From Curtobacterium sp. ISL-83 (lineage in GTDB: Bacteria > Actinomycetota > Actinomycetes > Actinomycetales > Microbacteriaceae): DNA of 64,000 bases. The stretch covers positions 1 through 64,000 of the forward strand of contig NZ_JAGGPH010000013.1 of NCBI RefSeq assembly GCF_018613895.1, in the 5' to 3' direction. The notes beneath the pieces are model-generated. The model did no database searches. It was not told where the DNA came from and saw only the letters and a list, made by a program, of their open reading frames with translations. This document shows, in pieces, positions 43,628 to 52,504 of this stretch. The translations under genes were made by a program, and so were the position numbers. Every line of letters begins with the position of its first letter. Position 1 is the stretch's first letter.

Positions 43628-44680
43628 CTACGCGGACTCGCGGAGCAGGAGCCGGTGGTGCACCGTCCGCTGGACGGTCGGGCCGGACCGCGGGAGCGCT
43701 CCCGACAGCATCCCGAGCGCGACGTCGAGCGCCTGACGGGCGACGTCGTCGAGGTCCACGGCGAGGGTCGACAGCGTCGGTGCGACGAGCGTGCCGAGCG
43801 ACAGCCCGTCCACGCCCACCACACGGACTGCCCCCGGCACGTCGACGCCAGCGCGGCGGCACGCGGCCAGTACCCCGAGTGCCGTGACGTCGTTGAAGGC
43901 GAGCACCGCGTCGAGTCGGCGGAACCGCTCGAGCGCCCTGGTCGTCATGGCTGCGCCGTGCTCGGCGGTGGCGGACGGCGCGACGGCGATCTCCGGCAGG
44001 TAGCCGCGCCGACGGAGTGCATCGAGCATGAGCACGCCCCGCTGACTCGGGCGCCCGTCCCCCGACGCGTCGACGACCACGGGGTGCCGCACACCCACGG
44101 ACACCAGGTGGTCGGCGAGGTCCTCGACCGCCGGACCCGGGTCGATCCGGACGGCTGCACGGAGGACCTCGCCGGACGGGTCGAGTTCCACCACGGGCAC
44201 GGTCCCGAGCCGCTGGATCCACTCTGCCGCACGCGATCCGAGGTACCCGATGACGACGTCCGTCTGCGCACCCAGCGCCTGCACCGCGCGGTCGGAGTCC
44301 CCGGACAGCTCGACGTCGGCGAGCATCACGTTCCACCCCTTGGCCGCCGCGAGCCGCAGCACCGCGGCGGCGAGCTCGGGCGAGTACGGGTTGCGGAGGT
44401 CGCTGACGACGAGCCCGAGCTGGTGCTCGCCGCCCATCACGAGCCCCCGCCCGAACCGCGACGGGCGGTAGTCGAGCGCCGCTGCCGCCGCCAGGACCCG
44501 CCCCTTCGTGGCCACGCTGATGCCGTACATCCCGTTCATCGCGCGGGTCACGGTCTGCCGGGAGACCCCGGCCGCCGCGGCCACGTCGTGGATCGTGGCG
44601 CGGGTCGGTGCGGCCGTCGGCTCGGAGACCGACACAGGCCCCGCCCCCGGCTCCGCACACGTACCCGACTGGGCCGACAC
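43628..44680 (-). CDS. LacI family transcriptional regulator
   Basis: 350 residues (335 if the second GTG, at 44635, is used). The HTH is ATIHDVAAAAGVSRQTVTRAMNG, followed by the hinge and a type I periplasmic-binding-like effector domain ending LSTLAVDLDDVARQALDVALGML. It should bind a sugar or derivative. It lies 5 nt after the fused oxidoreductase gene, so they are co-transcribed, and two LacI-like palindromes flank that promoter: a feedback loop. Confidence 0.9.
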   Translation of the reverse strand: MSAQSGTCAEPGAGPVSVSEPTAAPTRATIHDVAAAAGVSRQTVTRAMNGMYGISVATKGRVLAAAAALDYRPSRFGRGLVMGGEHQLGLVVSDLRNPYSPELAAAVLRLAAAKGWNVMLADVELSGDSDRAVQALGAQTDVVIGYLGSRAAEWIQRLGTVPVVELDPSGEVLRAAVRIDPGPAVEDLADHLVSVGVRHPVVVDASGDGRPSQRGVLMLDALRRRGYLPEIAVAPSATAEHGAAMTTRALERFRRLDAVLAFNDVTALGVLAACRRAGVDVPGAVRVVGVDGLSLGTLVAPTLSTLAVDLDDVARQALDVALGMLSGALPRSGPTVQRTVHHRLLLRESA

Positions 44681-44685
44681 GGCGG

Positions 44686-46719
44686 TCAGCCGCGCAGGTC
44701 GAGCCACGCCACCTGCTCGGGCGTCAGGTCGACGGAGAGCCCGAGCATCGACGAGCGGGCCTCGGCGATGGTGCGAGGCCCGAACAGCGGGAACGTCGGG
44801 AACGGCTGGTGCAGGACGAACGCCAGGGCGATCGCCGTGGCCGGCACGTCGAACCGGTCGCCGAGTTCGCGGGCACGGCGGAGCCGCTCGAAGTTGTCGT
44901 CCGAGTAGTAGCAGCGCACGAGTTCGGCGTCGTTGGTGTCGTCCGGGGCGGCCCGTCCGGTGAAGAACCCGCGAGCCTGGGACGACCACGGCAGCAGCGG
45001 GACCTGACGCTCCTCCAACCACGCCTTCGATGCGGCATCGGTGACGTGCTCGCACCCGTCCCACGGCACGTCGTACGCCTCGGCGAGACCGAAGTGGTTG
45101 CTGAGGACCTCGAACCCGTACTTGCCGTTCGCGGCCGCCCACGCGTTCGCCTCGTCGAAGCGAGCAGGGGTCCAGTTCGAGCCGCCGAACACCCGGATCC
45201 GGCCGGCGCGACGGTGCTCGTCGAGGACGTCGACGAACTCCCCCACCGGGATGTCCGGGTTGTCGCGGTGCATCATGTAGATGTCCGCGTGGTCGGTGCC
45301 CTGGCGGTCCAGGCTCTCGAGCAGCTGCCGGGTCAGGGACTCCGGGTCGCAGTACGGGGTGTGTGCGCCCTTCGTGATGACGACCACGTCGTCGCGGATC
45401 CCGCGGTTCTGGATCCACTTGCCGAGCCGGCCCTCGAGCACCCCGCCGCCGTAGATGTAGCCGGTGTCGAAGACGTTGCCGCCCTGCTCGACGAACAGGT
45501 CGAAGATCGCGCTCGCGTGCGCCAGGTCCGGCTGGTTGTCGACGCCCATCACCAGGCGGGACAGGCGCTTGCCGACGCCGGGGATCTCGCCGAAGCGCAT
45601 CGGGTTGTCCGGCTGCACGGTCAGCGGGCGTCGGCTGACCGTGGGGATGTCGGCGGTCTCGGCCTCGAAGGGGTACCGGAGACCGATCGCCGCGCGCCAG
45701 CGGTCGAGGGTCCGCGCGGTCGCGAGGGTCTCGTCCGTCGTCATGAGCGCGGCGTCGACCCGGCCGGAGCGGAGGGCTTCGGTGGTCGCGTCGGCCTCGC
45801 GGGCGTAGGGGTGCTCCCCGGCGAAGGAGAGCGTGCGCGGGTCGTCGTCCACCGTGCGGATCTCGATCGTCGGGTCGTCGCCGAGGGTCCAGGGATCCGT
45901 GACCAGGATGCGGCCACGCGAGCCGTACACGGTGACGGCGTTCTCGTCCTGCACGCGCACGCCGGTGCGGACGGCCGCGGTGATGCCGCCGCGGTACTCC
46001 AGGTGCGCGGTGGTCCACTCGTCGACCCCGGTCGGCCCCAGCGTCCCCGTCGCGGTGAGCGTCGTGGGTTCCGCGACCGCGACGCCGGTGGCCGCCTGCA
46101 CGATCGCGGCGGCCATCGTGACCGGGTAGCCGCCGACGTCGAGGATCCCGCCGCCGGCCGTCTCGACGTCGAACAGCCGCCCGGTCCGCTCCCCCGAGCG
46201 GAAGGCGAACGAGGCGTCGACGTGGGTGACGTCCCCGATAGCGCGGTACCGGACCAGGTCGAGCAGCGCCGCGGTCTGCGGGTGGAAGCGGTACATGAAG
46301 GCCTCGACGAGCGGCAGGCCGGCCTGGCGTGCGGCGTCGACGAGGGCCATCGCGGTGCCGTGGTTCGGGGCGAGCGGCTTCTCGCAGAGGACGGCCTTGC
46401 CTGCTTCGAGCGCGGCGAGCACCAGCGCTGCGTGGCCGGTGTGGACCGTCGACACGTAGACGGCGTCGACGTCCGCGTCGGCGAGGACCTGGTCGTACGT
46501 CCCCGCGGTGACGTCCGGGAACCCGTGCTCGACCGCGTCGTCCGCGAACGCCTGCGCGCGCTCGGGCGACGAGCTGCCCGCCGCGACGAGCGTGCCTGCG
46601 CTCGACGGCAGCTGCGAGAGGAACCGGCGGGCGATCCCCCCGGGTCCGAGGACGGCCCACCCGGGCCGTTCGGTGCCGTCGGACGGGCTGGAGGAGGTGG
46701 TCGCGGTCTGCGCTGACAT
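44686..46719 (-). CDS. fused Gfo/Idh/MocA oxidoreductase-aldo/keto reductase
   Basis: 677 residues. Residues ~15-330 are a Gfo/Idh/MocA dehydrogenase: nucleotide motif WAVLGPGGIARRF and the catalytic EKP in VLCEKPLAPN. Residues ~350-677 are an aldo/keto reductase with the usual tetrad: Asp and Tyr in FDTGYIYGGG, Lys in VVVITKGAH, His in DIYMMHRDN. The frame is open throughout and both halves look intact. It probably does two redox steps on one sugar-derived substrate. AGGAT precedes the ATG. Divergent from tetR; followed by lacI. Confidence 0.88.
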   Translation of the reverse strand: MSAQTATTSSSPSDGTERPGWAVLGPGGIARRFLSQLPSSAGTLVAAGSSSPERAQAFADDAVEHGFPDVTAGTYDQVLADADVDAVYVSTVHTGHAALVLAALEAGKAVLCEKPLAPNHGTAMALVDAARQAGLPLVEAFMYRFHPQTAALLDLVRYRAIGDVTHVDASFAFRSGERTGRLFDVETAGGGILDVGGYPVTMAAAIVQAATGVAVAEPTTLTATGTLGPTGVDEWTTAHLEYRGGITAAVRTGVRVQDENAVTVYGSRGRILVTDPWTLGDDPTIEIRTVDDDPRTLSFAGEHPYAREADATTEALRSGRVDAALMTTDETLATARTLDRWRAAIGLRYPFEAETADIPTVSRRPLTVQPDNPMRFGEIPGVGKRLSRLVMGVDNQPDLAHASAIFDLFVEQGGNVFDTGYIYGGGVLEGRLGKWIQNRGIRDDVVVITKGAHTPYCDPESLTRQLLESLDRQGTDHADIYMMHRDNPDIPVGEFVDVLDEHRRAGRIRVFGGSNWTPARFDEANAWAAANGKYGFEVLSNHFGLAEAYDVPWDGCEHVTDAASKAWLEERQVPLLPWSSQARGFFTGRAAPDDTNDAELVRCYYSDDNFERLRRARELGDRFDVPATAIALAFVLHQPFPTFPLFGPRTIAEARSSMLGLSVDLTPEQVAWLDLRG

Positions 46720-46736
46720 GCGGATCCTGTTCGTCT

Positions 46737-46809
46737 CGTGAACCTTCACGGTCACGGCGACGCTATCCGCGCACAGTCGTCGTGACAAGGACTTCGTGAA
46801 CGTTCACGA
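46737..46809 (-). promoter_or_regulatory. promoter with two LacI-type operators
   Basis: -35 TTGTCA (46788-46783), 17 nt, -10 TAGCGT (46765-46760). A perfect 16-bp palindrome TCGTGAACGTTCACGA (46794-46809) lies just upstream of -35, and CGTGAACCTTCACG (46737-46750) just downstream of the start site; their centres are 58 bp apart. Confidence 0.8.
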
Positions 46810-46854
46810 CCTCGTTGGTACACCAGCGGGTGCACGGTTCTCTAGACTCGGCGC

Positions 46855-47403
46855 ATGGCAAGTGCCCGCGATCGCGTCCTGGACAGTTTCGTCGCCATCG
46901 TGTGCGAGGAGGGCGAGCGTCCGGCCACCCTCGACGCGGTCGCCGCGCGCGCCGGTGTCTCGAAGGGCGGTCTGCTCTACCACTTCGGGTCCAAGGCGGC
47001 CTTGGTCGAGGGGCTCTGCGAACGGCTGTCCGACCTCGCCGCGCTCGACGTCGACCGCATGCGCGACGCCGAGGACGGCGCGGCACGGTACTTCGTGCGG
47101 AACAGCCAGTACGTCGGCAGCGAGCTCGACCTGGCGCTCCTGGCCGCGAGCCGCCTGCAGCAGGCGGGCTACGACGAGGCCGGTCGCACCCTCGACGAGA
47201 CCGAGGACGCGTGGCTCGTCACCCTCGTCGACGCCCTCGGTGACGTGCCGACGGCGCAGGCGGTCAAGCTGCTCGGCGACGGCCTGTACCACCAGGCGTC
47301 CCTCGGTGCGGCGAGTCAGACCAGCCCGAAGCCGAGCACCATCGACATGGAGGCACTGCTCACCGTCGTGGACCGCGTGATCGCGACGAAGCCCGGCCGG
47401 TGA
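46855..47403 (+). CDS. TetR family transcriptional regulator
   Basis: 182 residues. The HTH is ATLDAVAARAGVSKGGLLYHFGSKAALVEGLCERL; the C-terminal half (WLVTLVDALGDVPTAQAVKLLGDGLYHQASLG) is of the TetR_C type seen in small-molecule exporter regulators. TAGACT lies 6 nt before the ATG (leaderless). It is divergent from the fused oxidoreductase; no exporter is adjacent. Confidence 0.88.
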   Translation: MASARDRVLDSFVAIVCEEGERPATLDAVAARAGVSKGGLLYHFGSKAALVEGLCERLSDLAALDVDRMRDAEDGAARYFVRNSQYVGSELDLALLAASRLQQAGYDEAGRTLDETEDAWLVTLVDALGDVPTAQAVKLLGDGLYHQASLGAASQTSPKPSTIDMEALLTVVDRVIATKPGR

Positions 47404-47469
47404 ACGACCGGCCCCGCTGCTGGGGATAGACTGTGCTCTGAACCACCCGCTGATTCCGGAGGTACCACC

Positions 47470-47640
47470 GTGGGCCGCATCTTCGCCGCTGTCTTCTCGA
47501 TCTTGCTCCTGCTGGTGTCGATGTACCTGTTCGGTTTCGCGTTCCAGGTGAGCTCGGGCCAGGCCTTCATCTTCATGGCCGGCGTGCTCCTCATGAGCCT
47601 CTCGTTCTTCCTGCCGATCCACGTGTTCGGCAAGCGGTAG
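47470..47640 (+). CDS. small two-helix membrane protein
   Basis: 56 residues starting MGRIFAAVFSILLLLVSMYL (GTG start) and ending HVFGKR; two membrane helices with a short SSGQ loop. GGAGGT lies 7 nt before the GTG and TAGACT at 47427-47432 gives a ~30-nt leader, so expression is well supported by signals. The function is unknown. A hairpin follows after about 40 nt. Confidence 0.7.
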   Translation: MGRIFAAVFSILLLLVSMYLFGFAFQVSSGQAFIFMAGVLLMSLSFFLPIHVFGKR

Positions 47641-47682
47641 TCACCGAAGACCGATCGCAGGCGGCGAACAGCCACAGACGTC

Positions 47683-47716
47683 GAACGGCCCCGCACCCTC
47701 CGGTGCGGGGCCGTTC
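47683..47716. terminator. hairpin between small membrane gene and ribH
   Basis: A 15-bp stem GAACGGCCCCGCACC with loop CTCC between convergent genes; TCC follows. Confidence 0.8.
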
Positions 47717-47726
47717 CTCGTTCCGG

Positions 47727-48236
47727 CTACCGGGCGGACGGGAGGCTCTGCTCGACCCCGGCACGCTCGCGCAGTCCGCGCAGGGTCACCGCGGTCGCGA
47801 TGGCGGCGTGCGCCGCCTCGGCACCCTTGTCCTCCTTCGACCCCGGCAGCCCGGCGCGGTCGATGCCCTGCTGCTCGTCGTCCAGCGTGAGCACGCCGAA
47901 CCCGACGGGCTTGCCGGTCTCGATCGCCACGCGGGTCAGTCCGCTCGTCGCGGCGTCGGACACGTACTCGAAGTGCGGCGTGCCCCCGCGGATGATCACC
48001 CCGAGCGCCACCGCGGCGTCGAAGCCCGTCTCGAGCGCGGTCCGCGCGACGACCGGGAGCTCGAAGCTGCCGGGAACGGGGATCACCTCGGCGGTCGCAC
48101 CGAGCCGCTCGACCTCGCGCTGCGCACCGGCGAGCAAGCCGGATGCGATGACGTCGTGCCACTGTCCGGCGACGATCGCCACCCGGACGCCCGCGCCGTC
48201 GACGTGGTCGCGCTCCGCTGCACCAGCACCGCTCAT
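47727..48236 (-). CDS. ribH: 6,7-dimethyl-8-ribityllumazine synthase
   Basis: 169 residues. Signatures: [46 protein letters not shown] and [16 protein letters not shown], with the catalytic His in TPHFEY. It forms the lumazine from the RibB product and ribityl-uracil. It overlaps ribB by ATGA and ends the ribE-ribB-ribH operon. The first ~15 residues are variable. Confidence 0.95.
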   Translation of the reverse strand: MSGAGAAERDHVDGAGVRVAIVAGQWHDVIASGLLAGAQREVERLGATAEVIPVPGSFELPVVARTALETGFDAAVALGVIIRGGTPHFEYVSDAATSGLTRVAIETGKPVGFGVLTLDDEQQGIDRAGLPGSKEDKGAEAAHAAIATAVTLRGLRERAGVEQSLPSAR

Positions 48237-48955
48237 CGTGTCGTTCCCTCCGTGGGCGCGGACGCTGCCGCCACCCGGTCAGCCGCGTCGAGCCAGTCGG
48301 CGAGCGCGGCGATGGTGATGACGGGCACGCCCTCGCGCGCCCCCAGTTCGACGAGGCGCGGCAGACGCATCATGCCGCCGTCCTCGTCGACGATCTCGCA
48401 GATCGCCGCCGCCGGGCGGAGTCCCGCCGCCGTGACGAGGTCGATCGCTGCTTCGGTGTGCCCCGCACGCTCCCGGACGCCACCGGGCTTCGCGCGGAGC
48501 GGCACGACGTGCCCGGGTCGGTGCAGGTCGGCGCGGACCGAGGCGGGGTCGGCGAGCACCCGGAGCGTCCGTGCACGGTCGTGCGCGCTGATCCCGGTGG
48601 TGACCCCGACGGCGGCGTCGACGGTCACCGTGTACGCGGTCCCGCGGACGTCCTCGTTGTGCTGCACCATCGGGGGCAGGTCGAGTGCGTCCGCGATGGC
48701 GGCGCTCACCGGTGCGCAGATGAACCCCGACGAGTGTGCGACGGTCCAGGCGATCCACTCGGGCGACGCGAGCTCCGCCGCGAGGATGACGTCACCCTCG
48801 TTCTCGCGGTGTTCGTCGTCCGCGACGATGACCGGGCGCCCCGCGGCGATCGCGGCGATGGCGTCCTCGACGCTCGACAACCCGGTGACGACGTCGCCGG
48901 GGTTGGCCACGTCGGTGGTGACCACGTCGGTGGCGGGGCGCGTCTCGGTGCCCAT
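48233..48955 (-). CDS. ribB: 3,4-dihydroxy-2-butanone 4-phosphate synthase (stand-alone)
   Basis: 240 residues, DHBP-synthase domain only: [18 protein letters not shown] (acidic metal loop), [38 protein letters not shown]. The GTP cyclohydrolase II half found in most actinobacterial RibBA proteins is absent, and no ribA is in the operon. Start: ATG, with GGAGG 7 nt upstream and one-base overlap (TGATG) with the ribE stop; a GTG one codon earlier is possible. Confidence 0.92.
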   Translation of the reverse strand: MGTETRPATDVVTTDVANPGDVVTGLSSVEDAIAAIAAGRPVIVADDEHRENEGDVILAAELASPEWIAWTVAHSSGFICAPVSAAIADALDLPPMVQHNEDVRGTAYTVTVDAAVGVTTGISAHDRARTLRVLADPASVRADLHRPGHVVPLRAKPGGVRERAGHTEAAIDLVTAAGLRPAAAICEIVDEDGGMMRLPRLVELGAREGVPVITIAALADWLDAADRVAAASAPTEGTTR

Positions 48956-49611
48956 CACCGGGCCTCCTGTCCGACAGCGGCCTCGACGGACGCAGCCGCG
49001 GCGTCCAGCCGGAGCATCCGGCGGACGTGCCGCGCGAGCACGTCGGTCTCGATGTTGACGCGGTCGCCGGGGACCCGGTCGCCGAGCGTCGTGGCCTCGA
49101 GCGTCTCCGGGATCAGGCTGACCTCGAACCAGGCGTCCGCCGGGTCGGTGTCCTCGGTGGAGACGGCACTCACCGTCAGCGAGACACCGTCGATCGCGAT
49201 CGAGCCCTTGTCGACCACGAGCGGGCTGAGGTCCGGTGTGAGCGCGAACCGCACCCGGCGCCAGCCGTCCCCGTCCGCGGTCGCGAGCACCGTCGCGGTG
49301 CCGTCGACGTGCCCCTGCACGATGTGGCCGCCGAGCCGGTCACCGACCGAGGCGGCGCGCTCCAGGTTCAGCCGGTCCCCCACCGTGAGCGTGCCGTGGG
49401 CGCTCATGTCGAGCGTCTGCTTCATGACGAAGGCGGTGAAGGTGTCGGGGGTCTGCTCGACGACGGTCAGGCAGACGCCGCTGGTCGCGATCGAGTCGCC
49501 GTGGCGGGCGTCGGCGACCACGAGGGGGCCGCGGACGGTGAGCGCGACGGAGTCGCCGTGCTGCTCGACGGCGGTGACGGTGCCGAGTTCCTCGATGATG
49601 CCGGTGAACAC
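48955..49611 (-). CDS. ribE: riboflavin synthase (alpha chain)
   Basis: 218 residues, two lumazine-binding repeats: [10 protein letters not shown] at the start, GVCLTVVE and [10 protein letters not shown] in repeat one/two junction, and GVSLTVSAV in repeat two. It dismutates two lumazines to riboflavin. The GTG start is chosen by the family N-terminus (FTGIIEE) and by AGAGGA 9 nt upstream. It is first in the operon and follows an FMN riboswitch by about 80 nt. Confidence 0.95.
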   Translation of the reverse strand: MFTGIIEELGTVTAVEQHGDSVALTVRGPLVVADARHGDSIATSGVCLTVVEQTPDTFTAFVMKQTLDMSAHGTLTVGDRLNLERAASVGDRLGGHIVQGHVDGTATVLATADGDGWRRVRFALTPDLSPLVVDKGSIAIDGVSLTVSAVSTEDTDPADAWFEVSLIPETLEATTLGDRVPGDRVNIETDVLARHVRRMLRLDAAAASVEAAVGQEAR

Positions 49612-49694
49612 TGGTGTCCTCTCAACGGGACTCCGGGTGTGCTCGACGGACGTCGGCATCGGCGGACGGGTGCACGGAACGTGCCCTGCCCGCC

Positions 49695-49826
49695 AGCGCT
49701 TCCTCCCATCCGGACTCTCACCGTCGGTCCCGGAATCCCACCGGGTCAACCTCTGGCGGGTTCGCACCCGTCATCAGTTCGTGGACTGTCACCACCGGTT
49801 CGGAATTTCACCGACCCCGGAGCGCT
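49695..49826 (-). promoter_or_regulatory. FMN riboswitch (RFN element)
   Basis: On the minus strand the conserved blocks appear in order: GGTGAAATTCCGAACCGG, GGTGACAGTCC, a variable arm, GGGATTCCGGGACCGACGG and GAGAGTCCGGATGGGAGG, closed by AGCGCT/AGCGCT. It senses FMN and controls ribE-ribB-ribH, in high-GC bacteria often by hiding the ribosome-binding site. Confidence 0.95.
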
Positions 49827-49916
49827 TGCGTAGTCGGAACGATACCCCACGCCGACGGCGGTCGCGCCCGTCGAGCGCGGCCGACGACACGCCGCGTCAC
49901 ACCGACCGCCGACCGG

Positions 49917-49960
49917 CGGACTGGAGGCGCGGTGCGGGGCCGCCACGCGCCTCCCGTCCG
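49917..49960. terminator. degenerate GGGAGGC-family hairpin
   Basis: CGGACTGGAGGCGCGGTGCGG against its partner has mismatches (T for G in the core, imperfect inner arm). It follows the aminoacyl-lipid synthase-like gene after 57 nt. Confidence 0.55.
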
Positions 49961-50017
49961 GCCCCACGTGCTGCGCGCACCGCAGAGCCGCGGAGCATCG
50001 GGCCGTCGGCCGTCGGG

Positions 50018-52504
50018 TCAGCTGCGTCCGCGCGCCAGCGCGACCGCCTGCCGCAGCGAGAGGTCCGGCAGGTACGCCCGGACGACCGCGATGCCGATGG
50101 CGGGCAGTGCCACGGGATCCGGGTAGGCGAGGACCAGCGGGTGCAGATCGGGCCCGAACTTCAGCTTGAAGCGCAGGAGCGAGCGGAACCCGTAGACGGG
50201 CTCGAGCACGCCGCCGACGAGTTCGAGCAGGTTCTGCACGCCGTCGCTCGACGGTGCGGACTCGGCAGCCTGGGCGAGGGGCGCGGCGGACAGGCTCAGC
50301 CGCTCCGCGCCGTCCTCGCGCATCCGTTCGGCCGCGCTCGCGACCAGGAACTCCATGACGCCGTTCGGGGCCGCACCGGTCCGACGCATCACGTCGAGGG
50401 TCCACCCGACCACGCGGCCCTCGCGGTGGCTGGGCAACCAGCTGGTGACGGCCAGCACGGTGCCCGCGCCGTCCTCCGCGACGAGCGTCCGGACCGCCGG
50501 GTCGCGCATCTCGTCGACGCCGCCGAGTGTGAAGCCCATCTCGGGGAGTTCGCGTTCGGACACCCACTCTTCCGAGATCGCCTCGATCTGGCGGGTCGTC
50601 GAGGCCGGCAGGTCGTGCCAGGACGACCAGGTGGCGGTGATCCCCTCGCGCCGCGCCTTGTTCACCGACGTGCGGACGTCCTGCTTCTTCTTCCCGCTCG
50701 TCGTCCAGGTCCGCGGGTCGAAGTCGGCGTCCTCGGCGACGGGCAGCGTGGCCCACCCCTGAGCGGTCAGGTGCCGGGCGGTGTCGGCCTCGATGCCGTA
50801 GAAGGCCGCGGTCCAGCCGTTGTCGTCGCAGAACCGGGCGAAGTCGACCAGCGCCTGCTCGCGGGCGTCCGGGTAGCCGAACGGACCACCGACGGTGACG
50901 GCGACACCGCCGTTCCGCCGGTAGGCCACGCCGGCGCGACCGTCGGCGGCGAACCAGTAGGCGTTGCCCTGCCACGTGGTCATCCAGCCGAAGGTGTCGC
51001 CACCGGCGGCGACGAGGAGCGCCCGCGCGCGTTCCCGGGCCGAGCGGGAGCCGTCGGTGTCGGCGTCCGGCTCGACCGCACCGGTCGGGCGGACCGCGGC
51101 GAGTGCGATCACCAGCCACAGCGCCGGACCGGCGAGCCCCAGCACGAGCCTGAGGACCGGGTCGAGCGACGGCAGCCGGTCCCAGTACGTCACCGGGGAC
51201 AGCGGACCGAGCGCTGCGACCGCCAGCCGGAGCGGGTCCTCGACGTGCCGCGGCGAGGACGCCGCGACGACCAGGATCACGGCGATGATGACCACGGCGG
51301 CGGACAGGGTGGTGACCGCGAACGAGACGACCCGACGACGGGACGGCACGACCGTGAAGGACCGGCGGAGCAGCACGAGGACGACCGCGGTCGCGAGCGG
51401 CACGACGATCGAGGCGCCGATCGACACGCTGACGACGAACTGGTCCTCCATGCCGTGCAGTCGCTCGACGCGGCCGGGGACCGCTCCGTACGTCACGGCG
51501 GCGGCGATCGCGGTGACCACGTCGACCGCCACGACGAGCCAGACGGCGAAGCGACTGCCGCGGAAGAGTCCGAGCCCACCGACGACCAGCACGAGGAGCG
51601 GTGCGGCGGCGAGGGCCAGGGTCCACGGGTCGGTCACCCGGTACGCCAGGAGCCCGTGCAGGCAGGCCCCGGTGGAGGCGTTCGTCCGGCAGCCGGACAC
51701 CGAGCTGACGGGGCCCGTGCCCACCACGGCGGCGATCGGGGCGAGGATGCCGACCCGCGCGCGGGAGACGAGCGCGATGACCGGTCCGACCGCGGACACG
51801 AGCACGACCGTGCCGAGCAGCACCCGGGTCTCGCGGTGGGAGCTGCGGATCCAGCCGAGCCGCTTCGGCGTCCGTCGGAGCAGCTCGCCGAGCACCCACC
51901 CGGTGGCGGCTGCGAGCACGGCGTACAGGTCGGAGGCGTGACCGGCGTAGAGCAGGAGCGCTGCGACCACTGCGAGCGCGTTGACGCGGATGCGGCGACG
52001 CCAGAGCGGACCGGCGAACGCGCTCGCGGTGACGATCGTGCCGACGATCGCGGTCCACGGGTCGAAGCTCGTCGCGCGACCGAGCAGCAACCGTGAGACG
52101 TTGCTGCCGTCGCTGTCGAGGAACGCGCTGAACGCCCCGATGCCCGTGCCGACGACGGTCGTGACGACGAACGCGACGGCGGTGCGCCACGAGCCCATCA
52201 GCCGTTCGGCGGTCCCGACCAGCAGGATGACGCCCGCCACGGTGAAGAGCAGCGCGAGGACACCCGTCGACGCGGCGAACACCCGGAAGGGCCCGAACGT
52301 GCTCGGGCCGGTGCCGTGCACGACGCGGACCACGATGGCGAAGACGCTCGTCGCCAGCACGAGCAGCAGGATGGCGGTCGTGACGGGGCGGCGCCGGACG
52401 GTCCGCCCGAAGGACACCACGCGTTCGCCCAGCCGTGCCCCGAGACCGGGTCCGCGCGGGTCCTCGATCGACCGTGCCGCCGGCGGCGGGGATGCTTCGG
52501 TCAT
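50018..52504 (-). CDS. MprF-like aminoacyl-phospholipid synthase (DUF2156 C-terminal)
   Basis: 828 residues. About 10-12 membrane helices fill residues ~35-500; the last ~320 residues are a soluble double-GNAT DUF2156 domain (TFGWMTTWQGNAYWF, SEEWVSERELPEMGFTLGG, GVMEFLVASAAERM, PVYGFRSLLRFKLKFGP). This is the architecture of MprF/LpiA-type synthases that move an amino acid from aminoacyl-tRNA to phosphatidylglycerol or another lipid. The amino acid is unknown. No LysS-type OB/tRNA synthetase fusion is present. The ATG overlaps the esterase stop (ATGA). Confidence 0.85.
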   Translation of the reverse strand: MTEASPPPAARSIEDPRGPGLGARLGERVVSFGRTVRRRPVTTAILLLVLATSVFAIVVRVVHGTGPSTFGPFRVFAASTGVLALLFTVAGVILLVGTAERLMGSWRTAVAFVVTTVVGTGIGAFSAFLDSDGSNVSRLLLGRATSFDPWTAIVGTIVTASAFAGPLWRRRIRVNALAVVAALLLYAGHASDLYAVLAAATGWVLGELLRRTPKRLGWIRSSHRETRVLLGTVVLVSAVGPVIALVSRARVGILAPIAAVVGTGPVSSVSGCRTNASTGACLHGLLAYRVTDPWTLALAAAPLLVLVVGGLGLFRGSRFAVWLVVAVDVVTAIAAAVTYGAVPGRVERLHGMEDQFVVSVSIGASIVVPLATAVVLVLLRRSFTVVPSRRRVVSFAVTTLSAAVVIIAVILVVAASSPRHVEDPLRLAVAALGPLSPVTYWDRLPSLDPVLRLVLGLAGPALWLVIALAAVRPTGAVEPDADTDGSRSARERARALLVAAGGDTFGWMTTWQGNAYWFAADGRAGVAYRRNGGVAVTVGGPFGYPDAREQALVDFARFCDDNGWTAAFYGIEADTARHLTAQGWATLPVAEDADFDPRTWTTSGKKKQDVRTSVNKARREGITATWSSWHDLPASTTRQIEAISEEWVSERELPEMGFTLGGVDEMRDPAVRTLVAEDGAGTVLAVTSWLPSHREGRVVGWTLDVMRRTGAAPNGVMEFLVASAAERMREDGAERLSLSAAPLAQAAESAPSSDGVQNLLELVGGVLEPVYGFRSLLRFKLKFGPDLHPLVLAYPDPVALPAIGIAVVRAYLPDLSLRQAVALARGRS

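Larger units (their letters stand above)
49612..50017. other. riboflavin leader and spacer
   Basis: Contains the ribE untranslated leader, the FMN riboswitch (49695-49826), a promoter-like TATCGT (49844-49839), and a degenerate GGGAGGC-family hairpin (49917-49960). No gene. Confidence 0.8.
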
